64,000 bases of DNA. Source: Dipteronia dyeriana (lineage: Eukaryota; Streptophyta; Magnoliopsida; Sapindales; Sapindaceae). A model generated the notes under the pieces. It made no database searches and was not told where the DNA came from. It saw only the letters and a list, made by a program, of their open reading frames with translations. The position numbers were made by a program, and so were the translations under genes. Where the stretch lies: assembly GCA_032871835.1 (NCBI GenBank), contig CM065295.1, positions 67,264,687-67,328,686 on the forward strand. Direction: 5' to 3'. Positions 22,062 through 33,374 of the stretch are shown here, piece by piece. Within the stretch, counting starts at the first letter, position 1. Every line of letters begins with the position of its first letter.

Positions 22062-22673
22062 TAGGGATGCACATTTGGGGAATGGGGATGGATATAGGTC
22101 CCCCCATCCCCATCCCCACTTCCTATACCCTTCCCCCATCCCCCCCCCCCATTTCCGCATTTGGGGAAAATGGGGATGGGGAATTTTGGGGGGAGGTATA
22201 TCCATCCCCATCCCCATTTCACCATATTCCCCATTTTCCCCATTTTATCCATTTTTTTTTTTGTATTTCTCCGTTTTTCCATTTCGCCATTTAACTAAAA
22301 ATTACAAATTTAACTAAAAAAAACAAACATTCCATTAGAAATACAAAATAAAACCCATTAATATATTACAAATACAAATATATATTATAATTAATAATAT
22401 ATATTAAAATTATATTTATATATGTTTGGGGAAAATAGGGAAATGGGGGTGGGGGATCTCATCCTCATCCCCATTTCAATATAATTGTGGGGAAATAGGG
22501 ATGGGGAGGGGTTCCCCCATCCCCATCCCCATTTCAATTTGGGGATGAATTTCATCCCCATCCCCCCCCCCCCCCCCCCCCCCCCCCATTTCCCCATTTT
22601 CCCCCCAAAAAAATCCGTAAATGGAGATGGGGAGACTAGAAATTGGGGCCCCGGAGAAAAATGTGCATCTCTA
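22062..22673. mobile_element. Non-autonomous hAT element made of CCCCAT/GGGGAT sequence
   Basis: Ends are TAGGGATGCACATTT and, on the reverse strand, TAGAGATGCACATTT. The 8-bp TSD CCTTAAAA is perfect (22054-22061, 22674-22681), the hAT hallmark. The interior alternates CCCCATCCCCATCCC with its complement on both sides, so each end can fold back, around an AT-rich centre at about 22300-22420. A C run of about 27 bases lies at 22561-22587. Glycine/proline-rich open frames here are by-products of the repeat. Confidence 0.92.
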
Positions 22674-22681
22674 CCTTAAAA

Positions 22682-23013
22682 GCAGCCATTTGCCTTTAGA
22701 AAACATTTATGTATGTATTGGTATTTGTTAAATATCATGGACAGCCTCCAAAGCATGCCGAAATATATTTTATATGCCTGAACACGTTACAATCTGAAAA
22801 ATCACTCTAGGTACCAGATTCTCCATAACATATATAACACAAAGCACTTCAAAATCAGCCAATACCTACATAAAATCTTAAAAACATCAGTAGCATCCTC
22901 TAACTCTTTAACTCTTTATTGCTAAATTAAACATATACGGTATTTGAGACAAGTCCCATGGACGTGTAAGTCAAATACAGGGATCCTAGAACAACTACAA
23001 GTTTAGTTGGCAA

Positions 23014-23016
<3 letters not shown>
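22682..23016. other. AT-rich spacer
   Basis: Nothing recognisable is seen on either strand. Confidence 0.6.

Positions 23017-23054
<38 letters not shown>
23017..23054. repeat. (TA)n microsatellite
   Basis: About 38 bp of TA repeat, directly left of a hairpin MITE. Confidence 0.97.
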
Positions 23055-23056
<2 letters not shown>

Positions 23057-23229
23057 CTTTCTATTGTAAGTTCAAACTAATATAAAATATATCAGTTTCT
23101 TACATATGAACCATTGGATTTAAAAAATGCTTTGACTAGTGCATGCAACCAAATCAAAACATTTAAATCCAATGACCCACATATAAGGAACTAATATATC
23201 TTATATCAATTCGAACTAACAATAGAAAA

Positions 23230-23233
<4 letters not shown>
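23055..23233. mobile_element. Hairpin MITE 1 inside a (TA)n tract
   Basis: Arms 23062-23122 and 23164-23224 are inverted copies (CTATTG.TAGTTC, ATATCAGTTTCTTA, CCATTGGATTT on one side, their complements on the other). (TA)n lies immediately on both sides, so it appears to have inserted into a TA microsatellite. Its loop resembles that of MITE 2 (TTGACTAGTGCATGCA). No coding sequence. Confidence 0.8.

Positions 23234-23279
<46 letters not shown>
23234..23279. repeat. (TA)n microsatellite between two MITEs
   Basis: About 46 bp of TA repeat shared as the flank of both hairpin elements. Confidence 0.97.
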
Positions 23280-23282
<3 letters not shown>

Positions 23283-23468
23283 TCCCGTTCTGGTCAGTGC
23301 GCACTGATATAACTTACATCAGTGCGTTGCATGTGGGCCACTGGTTATGGAGAAGTATTGACAAGTGCATACATACTAAGTCAAAGTATGTAAATCTAAT
23401 GGGTCACATGCAACGCACTGATATAAGTTATATCAGTACGTATTGACTTGAAAATTTATATATATAGG
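23280..23468. mobile_element. Hairpin MITE 2, related to MITE 1
   Basis: Arms ACTGATATAACTTACATCAG then TGCGTTGCATGTG pair with CACATGCAACGCA then CTGATATAAGTTATATCAG. The loop (ATTGACAAGTGCATACA, then CTAAGTCAAA) aligns with that of MITE 1, so the two are one family. The right flank is TATATATA. Confidence 0.8.
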
Positions 23469-23613
23469 GATGCCCTTGTGTGCAACATTATATGGTACAC
23501 ATGGTGCAACCTAAAAAATATTGACTGTAATCATGTCTTTTTTGGTACAATTACATCTACTAATATGTGATCACATGCCCTAACATGCGATCACATGCAA
23601 TTCATATACGATA

Positions 23614-23694
<81 letters not shown>

Positions 23695-23769
23695 TCACTT
23701 GCAATTATATGTGATCACATACCATTGCATTATCGAATGACCCATACATATATATGAAGATTTAATTAA
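23469..23769. other. Spacer with GTGATCAC-rich repeats
   Basis: No gene is seen. Several copies of the palindromic core GTGATCACATGC occur near 23564, 23590, 23694 and 23712 around a compound microsatellite. Confidence 0.6.
23619..23693. repeat. Compound (TA)n(TG)n microsatellite
   Basis: About 43 bp of TA followed by about 32 bp of TG. Confidence 0.97.
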
Positions 23770-25202
23770 ATGAATAAACAAAGTAAATTCAGATTACCGT
23801 CCACCATCGGAATCTAAATCATAGTGGAAGCGAATCGAACGCTGGATTGAATCACCGGAGGTTTGGGGAATGATCACAGATTGAAATCCAAAAATTTTCC
23901 TCTTATTACAATGCAGATACCCTCACTTTGATCCAAAATGGGAGAAAATTCTTATGATTTTCTCCACATCTATCTGTGTTTCTCTATGTATTTTTACTCA
24001 CACCGGAACACATGTACTTTTTCTTGCACACACTGTTTTGTACGCTCAATTGCTAGACAACCCCCAACTCATTTGATCAATCACATTGATCTGTATATTT
24101 GTAAACTGATAAAAAATAGTTTATATATATATATATACATATGCACTTAGGCTCTTAGCTCTACTTGGGTGTCTAAATGGGTCTCTAGCCCATAACTCAA
24201 TTATACCAACATCTCTCACTCGTACATATGGGGCAAACGTAGTTTTACCACAAACCCATCATGGGTGTACCAATAATCAACATCTCCCACTCGTCTAAGA
24301 TGACGTAAGATATGAGACAAATAGAAGAGCATTTAAGCCTTTAAACACAAGTGTTAATATCAGAGTGTTCATATGGGTAAATTCCCCGTGTGACATATGA
24401 ACAATCTATATAATAAAAAGGAGCTAATAATCTCAAATCTCAATTGTAAATTCTTTATTTACAAGAGATAATATTATTCATTATTGTATTCTAGATTTAA
24501 TTTTATAATTATTATCAGTCTAAAGTATACTTAATCCATCAATTAGTTGAAAAACTATGCTTGACTTTATCACATTTCATGTATTCACTATTGTATCCAC
24601 AAATACAATTGGTCGATCAGTGAATACATAAGTAAGATAAAAATTCATTAAATCTTCCCATTCCACCTTTATCTCTTAGTCTTTAGAACAACAGCTACCC
24701 TAGATGTGTCTCATAGGCTGAATTATCATAGCCGTAAAAATAATACGCTAAAGGTGCTAACATTATCATGTCACTTCAAGATAGAGTAAATGGTCATGAG
24801 GACACCATTTGAAGTTTATATAAAACTTCAGTGGAACTTATACAATGAGAAAGCAGAGATTTATTCTCTCATTTTCCACATCAGTGACTTATAGCACACG
24901 TGGTATGAAACATATGTTACATTGAATTTCATTCTAAATAAGAATGCATATGCCTTTATATCATTCACCGTACAGATCTTAGTTCAATCACAAATTCCAT
25001 GACTAACTTGAGTTCTTAAAAGCTCACCCCTCTCTTGCGCCAAATTAATCCTTAAATCTGGCTTAATCAGGTACCAATGATAGTGGGGTATATCATGATC
25101 TGTTCTAAAATATTGGTATATTTATTGTGAACCTCATCTAGACCTAGTAAAGGCAAAAAATTCATATATATTAGCTCCGCGAGAATATATCTTACATATT
25201 CT

Positions 25203-25205
<3 letters not shown>

Positions 25206-25275
<70 letters not shown>
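25206..25275. repeat. (TA)n microsatellite
   Basis: About 70 bp of TA repeat inside the Copia remnant. The YIYI open frame across it is a by-product. Confidence 0.97.
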
Positions 25276-25278
<3 letters not shown>

Positions 25279-25439
25279 TCATCTCAGTCTACTATCTTAG
25301 AACCTGAGGCAATCGTACGTGTATGAATACCAATCTTAACCAGACAACATAGTTCTATCACATTGTGTGTGTAATTATACTAGCACAATAAAATTTGAGA
25401 ATTATCATTTCATTATTTTTAGCCAAAACATATAGTCCT

Positions 25440-26110
25440 CAGATGTAGATAATGTAAAAAAATTATCTTCAACATGTTTAGTGTACTTACCATGGCTATT
25501 TGTAGTCATCATTAATCTGTAAGACATTATAGCTTGATGAAATCAAAGATACCATTTTCTAGAGGATCGTTTCAAACCATATATTAATTAAGCACACTTA
25601 TAAGCTCTTGGTCTTTTGTTACAAAAAATTTACAGATTGTTCCATGTAAATCTCTTCATTTAGTTCTTTATCGAGAAGTACAATCATTACATCCATATGA
25701 TGTGATTTAAGTTTCATATATATGACGAGTGCTAGAATCAGATGTATACAAGAAAACTTAACTTCCAGAGAATAAATTTCTTTATTTGTGACTAATTACG
25801 CCTTATACCTCTCAATAGTACTTTCCGCCTTACATATGCTATATGGAACCCATATGTTCACAATGGTCTAATGACCAGACGGTAAGTGAATCAAGTCTCG
25901 GACATGATCACTTTTCTAGACTCCATCTCTTCTTCCATTGTTTTAATTTATATATTCTCTTACTAGATAGAAGTGATAGCTCCATTGAAAATCAATGGCT
26001 CATCACTGTCAAGTGAAGTAATCATCAAATCTTCTATTTCAATCTTCAAAAGATGACAGGTAATAAATTTACGAGTATTTCGATGAGTTGGTAAATTATC
26101 GTGGTGGTTG
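25440..26110 (-). pseudogene. Copia reverse transcriptase remnant
   Basis: Pieces readable with frameshifts are AMEEEMES, then TIERYKA.LV, then LALVIYMKLKSHHMDV, then LNEEIYMEQSVNF, then RKWYL.FHQAIMSY. These follow the order of the Copia RT domain (RVT_2). The frame shifts at least five times and has many stops. Confidence 0.75.
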
Positions 26111-26117
26111 ATTCAAC

Positions 26118-26250
26118 AGTTGTTTTGCTCCCACTATGGATGAAAGATCCATTTGAATTTCTACTCCCACTAAGGTGTAAACTTCCACTTCTACTGGGGA
26201 TGGAAGATCCATGTAGAATTCCACTCCTACTAGGGATGGAGGATCAAGTT
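26118..26250. repeat. Degenerate repeat of CTACTGGGGATGGAAGATCCA units
   Basis: About four imperfect units of 30-38 bp share CTCC.ACTA.GGATGGA.GATC. They lie at the edge of the Copia RT remnant. Confidence 0.6.
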
Positions 26251-26325
26251 AGATTTAATATACCACAACTCGTGTATTAACACATATCATCTGAAACTAC
26301 ATGGGTTGTGTCTAAACAACCTAAA

Positions 26326-26347
26326 GGGGGGGGGGGGGGGGGGGGGG
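26326..26347 (+). repeat. Poly(G) run
   Basis: About 22 G residues, an expansion of the short G run at this place in related LTRs (7 G at 50515, 7 G at 58418). Confidence 0.95.
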
Positions 26348-26765
26348 GTGGATGGGTTGTTAATTGATTAATTACCAACTTTTTCGATTAGTCAATATTA
26401 TCAAATAACCCAAATGTAACAAACAAGCAATCGACAATTTAAAGGTGCGGAAAACAATAAAAACATGTAGATTGATTTATGTGAGAGACCCCCCAGATGG
26501 GTAAAACTCAGCGGCTATCCATCTAGCCACACATGGTCCATAAATCCACTATATGCTATGATATTTACAAACTAGGTTGACCACTAGTCACACCATTCTC
26601 GGAACATAAGACACCACTACTACCCACAAGTCTTTTATGGTGATTCTAGAATAATTGCTTGTACACTAATACTTTAGTCACAAGACTTGACTCAACGAAG
26701 AAATAAAATTGTCTAAGTGAATATATGAATATTCTTAATACAATAGAGTGCAAGACTAAACACTA

Positions 26766-28840
26766 GGGTCATGTTTGGCATCTAGGATTGACTTGGGATT
26801 GGACTATTTTAGTCCTTATTCTATGTTTGGTGATACTTTGGAATATAGGATTATTAGTCCCAAAAGAAAAATAGTCCTATGTTAGTGGGATTAAATAAAC
26901 TCACCTCCAACCCCATATCTATATATCGCAGGACTATTTTACATGTGGACCCCACCTATTTAATTTATCTCACCAACCCCACCAACCCACACCGGCTATT
27001 TCATCTGTATCATCTCTTATCACTTTCATTTTCATAAAAATCTCAGCAAATCATAACAAAAAATCAATGGCACCTCTCAAGTCTGGGTAAATCTCCATTT
27101 CAGACTCTCAATCGATGGTATGAAAGTTATTTCATTCATTATGTCTAACGGTTTTAAAAAAAAAATGGTAATTCTTAAAAAATAATTGAGAATAAAAGTC
27201 TATCTCTAAAATACAATTTTTAATCAATGGTTGACTACAAAATAAATGAAATCTATTTACTCAGGTCTCAATTTACTTAGGTCTCAGTTTATGAATGTTT
27301 GATTTACTCAGGTCTCAGTTCTGTGTTTTTTTTGAGTTGTTTTTTCTTCTGCTCTGATTGATGTGTGTTTAGTGGGCATGTATTTTGTATTTTTCTGGGT
27401 TGTTCTGCTTTTTTATGAGTCTTTTTGCTTCTACTTTGATTGTGTTGGGTTGGTTTCTCGGGTGTGTTGTCTTCTTGTAGCTTTTGTTCTGTTTGTTTGT
27501 TTCTTTGTTGGCTTTTAGTGCTTTTACTATAAGAGCCATTAAAAAAAAAAAGATAATGTGCAGGGACTGACATGCTTTTTATTCTCAAGAAATTAGAAAT
27601 AGACAACTAATTTTTTGTGGTGGTCACCATGTCACCTTGTTATCTTCTATTGTTTGAAATCATGAATTGTGTTGCCTCAGTTTTTGGAAACATTCATTAT
27701 GATGGTTTTGCAAGGAAAGTTACCTGGATTCAATAATTAATGGACTTGTATAGTTTTGGATTACCATGCCATTCTAGATGAATGGCATATTACTGGTAAT
27801 GTGGTTTGTCATTAGAGGAATACCTATTAATTAAATCAGCACAAATGATAGATGACAAATGGTGCTCATCTGTTCATCATCTGCTTCGTTAACAAAAAAA
27901 TAAAATAAAAGTACATACCTAGTTGGAGTATACAAGATTGCAATGAAGTCAGTCATGGTAGCAAAATATAAAATGACTAACTGTGTTATAATATTTATTT
28001 TTCTCTTAAATCAAATGAATTTTTATGATTAATTTTAGAATAAAATAATTAGGTTTAGAATTAATTTACTAAATAAAATTAATTTATCCTTTAAGTAAAT
28101 TCCTTTAAGCATAGAATTAGGTTTAGAATGGATGTATAAGATTATATTAAGCTAATCGATGTCTTAATTGAAATTGGATTTATTAGGAGTCAACCGCCAG
28201 TCCCTGAAATGAGGTTATTAGCTAACTTGCTTTCAAATTTTAACTAAATTGAAGTGTCTAATTCATGCTTAATCACCTAATTATGTCTCCCTTATTCGCT
28301 ATCTTAGAAGAATATATAAACAATAATGCCAATATTGATGTAATTAGCTGCCAGAATTATTAAATGTGTCTTTCTGTGATTATTTTTATGAATTTAAGAT
28401 ACAACGGCTTCAATGATTAATGTTGTGATTCTGTTAGAACTACAAGCCCTCTAACAATGATTTTCATGGATGCCAGCTGCAACACAAAAAGTGTACATCT
28501 TCATCAACATTTTTAGTTGCTGAAATTTTCATTCAATAGTATTAAACCAATTGCACACATTTGTAAATTCAAGGATCAATATTTAGATATATAACAACTA
28601 ATTGATTTCCTATTCTTACATAGGCGCAAGTCCAATTCTACAAGCATAATTATATGCAAAGAAAATCTCTCGATCGAAGGTATGGACAATCTTTTTTTAG
28701 TATATTTGTTTATTAACTTAATTTTGTTGATCGAGTTAGGAAATAGAAGCCGAATATGTTGAATTATTTTTCTCTTGTGATATATTTCCTTATAATCTAG
28801 AATATTCAATTAAGTTATTTATAATTACATTTTGTTATGA
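26766..28840. other. Harbinger 5' non-coding region
   Basis: About 2 kb without a supported gene. A lysine/glutamine-rich open frame on - at 27304-27606 arises from T-rich sequence and is not believed. Confidence 0.55.
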
Positions 28841-28847
28841 ACTAGAT

Positions 28848-30142
28848 ATGGATCAAGAAGATACCTTGTCAGTCTTAATTGTACAACATTTTCGTATACA
28901 AAGGATTTTCAAATCTTCAATGAGTTGGATGATGTATTATGTGATGACTCACAAATATCAAAGGATATTACTTAATAATCGTACATTTGTATGTAATGCA
29001 ACTCGTTTGACTTATATAAATAGCATAATTAGCTATAATGATATAGATTGCGTGAATCAATTGAGAATGGATAGAAAAACTTTTGCGGTATTGTATGAGC
29101 TACTTCGGGGTATTGGAGGTTGAAGATCGATGGTTTGGTTTCTATTGAAGAATAAGTATGGATGTTCTTGCACATACTAGCTCATCATGTCAAAAATAGA
29201 ACCATTCATAATATGTTTCAACGATCTAGAGAGACAGTTAGTAGGTACTTCAATTCAGTTTTATGTGCAGTATTACAACTGCACAATATTTTATTAATAT
29301 CACCGGATCCTATGCTTGAAAATTGCACTGATAAAAAGTGGAAATGGTTCAAGTTATGCAGTAGACATAATAATCTAATTATTTTAATTTCTTTTCTCAT
29401 TACTAACCTCATTACAAAGTGTTGAGTATATAATTGTTTAGGGGTATTAGATGGAACTTTTATTCAAGTGCATGTACCTGAGAGTGATAAACCACGATTT
29501 AGATCAAGAAAATGTGAAATTGCAACAAATGTATTAGGTGTATGCTCTAGAGATGTGATTTTTACATTTATTCTTTCGGGATGGGAATGTTCGACTTCAA
29601 ATTCTAGAGTTCTCCGAGTTGCATTAACTAGACCAACTGGTTTGAAAGTTCTCACCGGTAAACTTAATAGAATGATTAATTTAAAATCATCATAAAACTT
29701 ATTAAACATAAAAAAGGTGCATTCTTAACAATATTTTTATATCTTTATTCTTTCAGAGTGATAGGTTGTTATTTTCTTGTGGATGGTGGATACTGAAGGG
29801 CTTCTTGCACCTTATAGCGGAACAAGATACCATTTATCCGAATGGAGATATTCATGTGCCCCTATTAACCATGAGGAATTCTTTAATATGAAGCATGCAT
29901 CAACAAGAAATGTAATTGAACGTTGTTTTGGACTACTCAAGAGGAGTTGGGAAAACTTGCAAAGTCCATCTTTTTATCCACTGAAAGCACAACGTAAAAT
30001 AATAACTGCATGTTGTCTCCTACAAAATCTTATTAGGAGAGAAATGTCAGTAGATCCAATGGAAGACGAGCTAATTGAACACAAAGATGACCTAATGGAA
30101 TATGAATTCATTGGTCAAGTTGGTTCATCCGAATATAGATGA
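28848..30142 (+). pseudogene. PIF/Harbinger transposase (DDE_Tnp_4 type)
   Basis: The pieces in order are an N-terminal region from ATG 28848 (NQLRMDRKTFAVLYELLR), then ILAHHVKNRTIHNMFQRSRE and VSRYFN (helix-turn-helix-like). The catalytic core starts [19 protein letters not shown] (first Asp, near 29450), continues [16 protein letters not shown] and, after an intron-like gap near 29700-29780, VDGGYTEG-like, RYHLSEW, and HASTRNVIERCFGLLKRSW (catalytic Glu). Where the family has Asp in the DSRVL block, this copy has Asn. Frameshifts occur near 29120 and 29420. The end is open to the TGA at 30140. Family members excise and insert the element at TWA sites in the nucleus; this copy should be inactive. 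Confidence 0.85.
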
Positions 30143-30419
30143 CATCGAGGAACAACTTAGCTTTACAAATGTTTAATGAATGGAGGGAAAATTGAGCCTG
30201 TTAATTATGTTTTGTAATTATCGATGTAAACTTAAACACTATATATGTGTATGTACGCGTGTGTGACTAGTTAATATTTTCTACGTCGACATTTATTAAT
30301 AGTTTATATGTTTGATTATATTTTTACACTCATGTTTTACTTAATTAGAAATTATTTAAAAATAGAATTATTATTATTTTTATGGCTTGCATATTTTCTT
30401 TGGCTTCCTATTTATAGCT

Positions 30420-31440
30420 ATGGATGGTGGAGGTATTTCTCAAGCAAATGAGCGAGAAAGGAGAGGCTGGCGTGTATGGACAAAAGAAGAAGAAGATGCT
30501 TTGCGAAGTATCTTAGATGAAATTGTAGTAAATGGTGGACGTACCGATTGCGGTTTCTTCAAATCAGGTACAGTAAAAAATATAGAAACACGACATTTGC
30601 TATACCTTATTGTGGCTTGAAAGCTAACCCTCAATGTGTCAAAACTGAAGTTTTGGAAAAGGCAACATAGAATTGTTTATGACATGTTGAATACTAGAGG
30701 GTTCAGGTGGAATGACGTTAGAAAGTGTATTGAAGTTGATAGTGATGAAGCATGAAAATCCTATGTCCATGTTAGATTAACATTTGACACATTCTCATTT
30801 ATAAATCGCTTTCATTATTTTTAAATGTTATATATTCAAAGTATGACCTTTTTTTTCCTTGCAGCACCATAAATAGGTAGAAGGATTCAAAGGCAAGAAT
30901 TTTCCACTTTATGAGGGTTAGCCAATATATTTGGCAAGGCTCGTGCTACTGGAAAAGCAGCACAAACTCCTAATCAACAAGCTACAAATTTTGATGAAGG
31001 AGACAACTTTGGCATTGAGTTTGAGATACCTGAAAGCTTTTCACCATTGTCAATAAATCAAAGTCAATCTAGCTTAAATGGAAATCAAGTTGCATCTCAA
31101 CCTTCAAGTAGAAAAAGATTGATATCAAAATCAGCAGATCCAATAGCTTCAAGTATGAATAGTTGTTCTGATATAATAAAATAGGCAATGGAAAAGGAAA
31201 CTGAGGCTTTTAAAGAGTTTGGCCAAATATTAGCTACAAACAAAACTAATGAATATGAACAAATAGCACAAGAGCTGTAGAAAATTGGCATCCGTCGTGT
31301 GGATCAAGTTCGAGTAATAAAATGTTTGTGTAGAAATATGAAATTGTAGGGATCTTTAAGGCTACAAATAATGATGAAGATAAGTTACATTTTGTCATGG
31401 AAATTCTTACAGGTGAATTTGATAACTGATGTGTATGTTA
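30420..31440 (+). pseudogene. Harbinger Myb/SANT-like partner protein
   Basis: The N-terminus RRGWRVWTKEEEDALRSILDEI is the Myb/SANT-like domain (Myb_DNA-bind_3) of PIF/Harbinger ORF1 proteins, which partner the transposase and help it bind element ends. It continues in other frames (WRQHRIVYDML-like near 30660, WNDVRKCIEVDSDEA near 30710). An intron ends with TTTCCTTGCAG at about 30864. Then come FPLYEGLANIFGKARATGK and an Asn/Ser-rich linker, ending near 31440. Two or more frameshifts and stops break it. It follows the transposase on the same strand by about 280 bp. Confidence 0.82.
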
Positions 31441-32060
31441 TGGTATTTACTTTTAGGATTATTTTAATGCACAAGATTGAAGCCTCCATATATTTTTGGA
31501 CTAGTTTACTATGTCAAATGGCAAGTATTTAGTAGGTGTAGTCCTAATTTTTTTTTTTTTTTGTATATTGTTAACCATGACTAGTTGGTGGTACTAGCTC
31601 TTTTTTTTGTATATGGGTGTTACCGTATAGCTAGTTGGCAACAATAGATATATGTTTTAACTATGATGATCTTGATGCAATATTATATTTGCTACTAATT
31701 GATTTGAACTCTTTCTAGTATATAGTAATATTTTGATGCTTGTAGGTTGGATAAATTATGGCCATACACAGTATATGTTCTTATACGCTTGTTATTGTTA
31801 GGCTCTTGAGAAAGTTTATTATAAAATGATTAAAAAAATGCTTATGTCTAACGTATAGCATTGGTAACGGTAAACAATAGAAGTGGAAAAATTGTTGGCT
31901 AGATGTACTCTATTTAATTAATTTATCATTTACTTCATCTTTAATTATTTCAAGTTTTCTCCTAGTTTTATGGCTATTCGGTCAAATAGCCATTTTATGC
32001 AAAACGTTTTTGCCTTCTAACCTTTTGTTGATACTTTTAAAAATATTATAGTTAAAAATA

Positions 32061-32136
<76 letters not shown>

Positions 32137-32444
32137 TACTTTTTGTATTGTTACTTTAATAATATATAAATTAAAACATTTATTCTTTAAATACATATTT
32201 CAATGTATTATTATTCAAATTTAAAATATTATCAAATTAAAAATATTCTTATATTTATTCCAATCCCATATTTTACCAAACAAACTATAGTATTAATTCA
32301 CTATAGTCTCATGTTTCCCCAAACATAGCATAATATTAATTTAGTCCAGTCCGGTCATATCTAATCTCATCTAATCACAGTCCCACCTCAATCCAATCTA
32401 ATCCCATGAAATAGTCCAATACAATCTCACGTACCAAATGAGGC
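31441..32444. other. Harbinger 3' non-coding region
   Basis: No gene is seen. AT-rich, with a TA microsatellite at 32060-32131. Confidence 0.6.
32060..32131. repeat. (TA)n microsatellite, interrupted
   Basis: About 70 bp, TA with single GT and AC interruptions. Confidence 0.95.
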
Positions 32445-33374
32445 CTATATGCTTAATTAGATGTTAAGATACAAATCTAACAACCTAATTATCAAGCAAG
32501 CCTACATGTGCATACATGAAGTCTCAATTAGATAAAGAATGATTATAACAATCTAATTGTTAAATAACATCCACATAAACATTCATGAATTTGAATAGAT
32601 GAACAAAGTCATCCTAATCATCAACTAAGCATACAAAAATATTTATGGATTAGCAATTTAGGCCAAATCAACCTAATGATGCTAGCTATCACAAACAAAA
32701 CTCAATCATACAATAGAACTCATGAATATATGCAATAAATGGAGTCTTAGCATTTAATCAATTAATAAATGCAATAAAAAGAAAATCTTGGAAAGTTTAA
32801 ACAATTAACAAAGATGAAGTGTTTGTTCAACTTGCCAAGTTAACTAATGAATAAGACACATGCCTTATAGATGCTCAATGTTACATGAAGAGGATGGGGT
32901 TTTAGAATAGATAGACAAAAGAGCTATCTTGGAACTTCTCTCATAAGAAATCTTGTTTCTCACTCTTGGATTTGGTATTTTGAAGTTCTAAATAGGCCAA
33001 GAGGAAGAGTGCACAATATATATGAAGCCCTAGTCAAAAAACCCATCAGTTTGGAAAATAGGGCAACACCGATGTAGGTATCGATGTGTGGCATGCAACA
33101 GAGTGCATGCTTTAATAAAAATAATCACAAATCGTTGTGCCAACCGATGTGTGTTACACATCGGTTGACGACGTATACACAACGTTTTGACCTAATGCAT
33201 TTAATCTTTCGGGTGTGAAACTGTTATGCCTATCGTTGTGTGATACACATCGGTACGCACAACATTTTGACATGATACAACACAATAAAAAGAGAACACA
33301 AATGCAAATGATATGAAAATGCATGAATTATGTGTGTGTACAACTAAACTCTCCAAGAGACAAAGTTAAGTGAA

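Larger units (their letters stand above)
23770..26110 (-). mobile_element. Degenerate Ty1/copia fragment: RT to 3' LTR
   Basis: On the minus strand the order is RT coding debris (26110-25440), decayed 3' pol, a purine-rich GACGAGTGGGAGA at about 24300 followed by TGTTGATTATTGG, a repeated GAGTGAGAGATGTTGG at about 24215, and an LTR-like tail to about 23770 (ATTCCGATGGTGGACGG). A TGGGAGA/TGTTG junction is a typical Copia polypurine tract and LTR start. All coding frames are broken. The borders are approximate. Confidence 0.65.
26766..32444 (+). mobile_element. PIF/Harbinger DNA transposon, 5.7 kb, with transposase and Myb-like genes
   Basis: Ends GGGTCATGTTTGG and, reversed, GCCTCATTTGG form short inverted repeats like those of PIF/Harbinger. 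The flanking 3-bp CTA (26763-26765, 32445-32447) is a candidate TSD, which is usually TWA in this family. Inside, on +, are the two proteins characteristic of the family: a DDE transposase and a Myb/SANT-like DNA-binding protein. Both are broken. It sits inside a Sirevirus-type LTR. Confidence 0.85.
26292..33374 (-). repeat. Sirevirus-type LTR (minus orientation), split by a Harbinger element and truncated
   Basis: The two parts, 26292-26765 and 32448-33374, join across the transposon. The left end (TGAAACTACATGG, then AACAACCTAAAGGGGG) matches in layout the left ends at 50475 and 58376 (AGGCTAACCTAGAGGGGG). The right part carries GTGTGTGTACAACTAAACTCTCC, like the inner right part of those LTRs. 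Its own start (expected CTAACA) is missing, and another LTR begins head-to-head at 33375. No primer site or gag adjoins it, so it is a partial or solo LTR. Confidence 0.6.

Noticed and set aside
22016..22679. Glycine/proline-rich frames
   Set aside because: By-products of CCCCAT/GGGGAT simple sequence in a hAT element.
23231..25282. YIYIY-rich frames
   Set aside because: Translations of TA microsatellites.
27304..27606. 100-codon Lys/Gln-rich minus frame
   Set aside because: It comes from T-rich non-coding sequence within the Harbinger element; no family match recognised.
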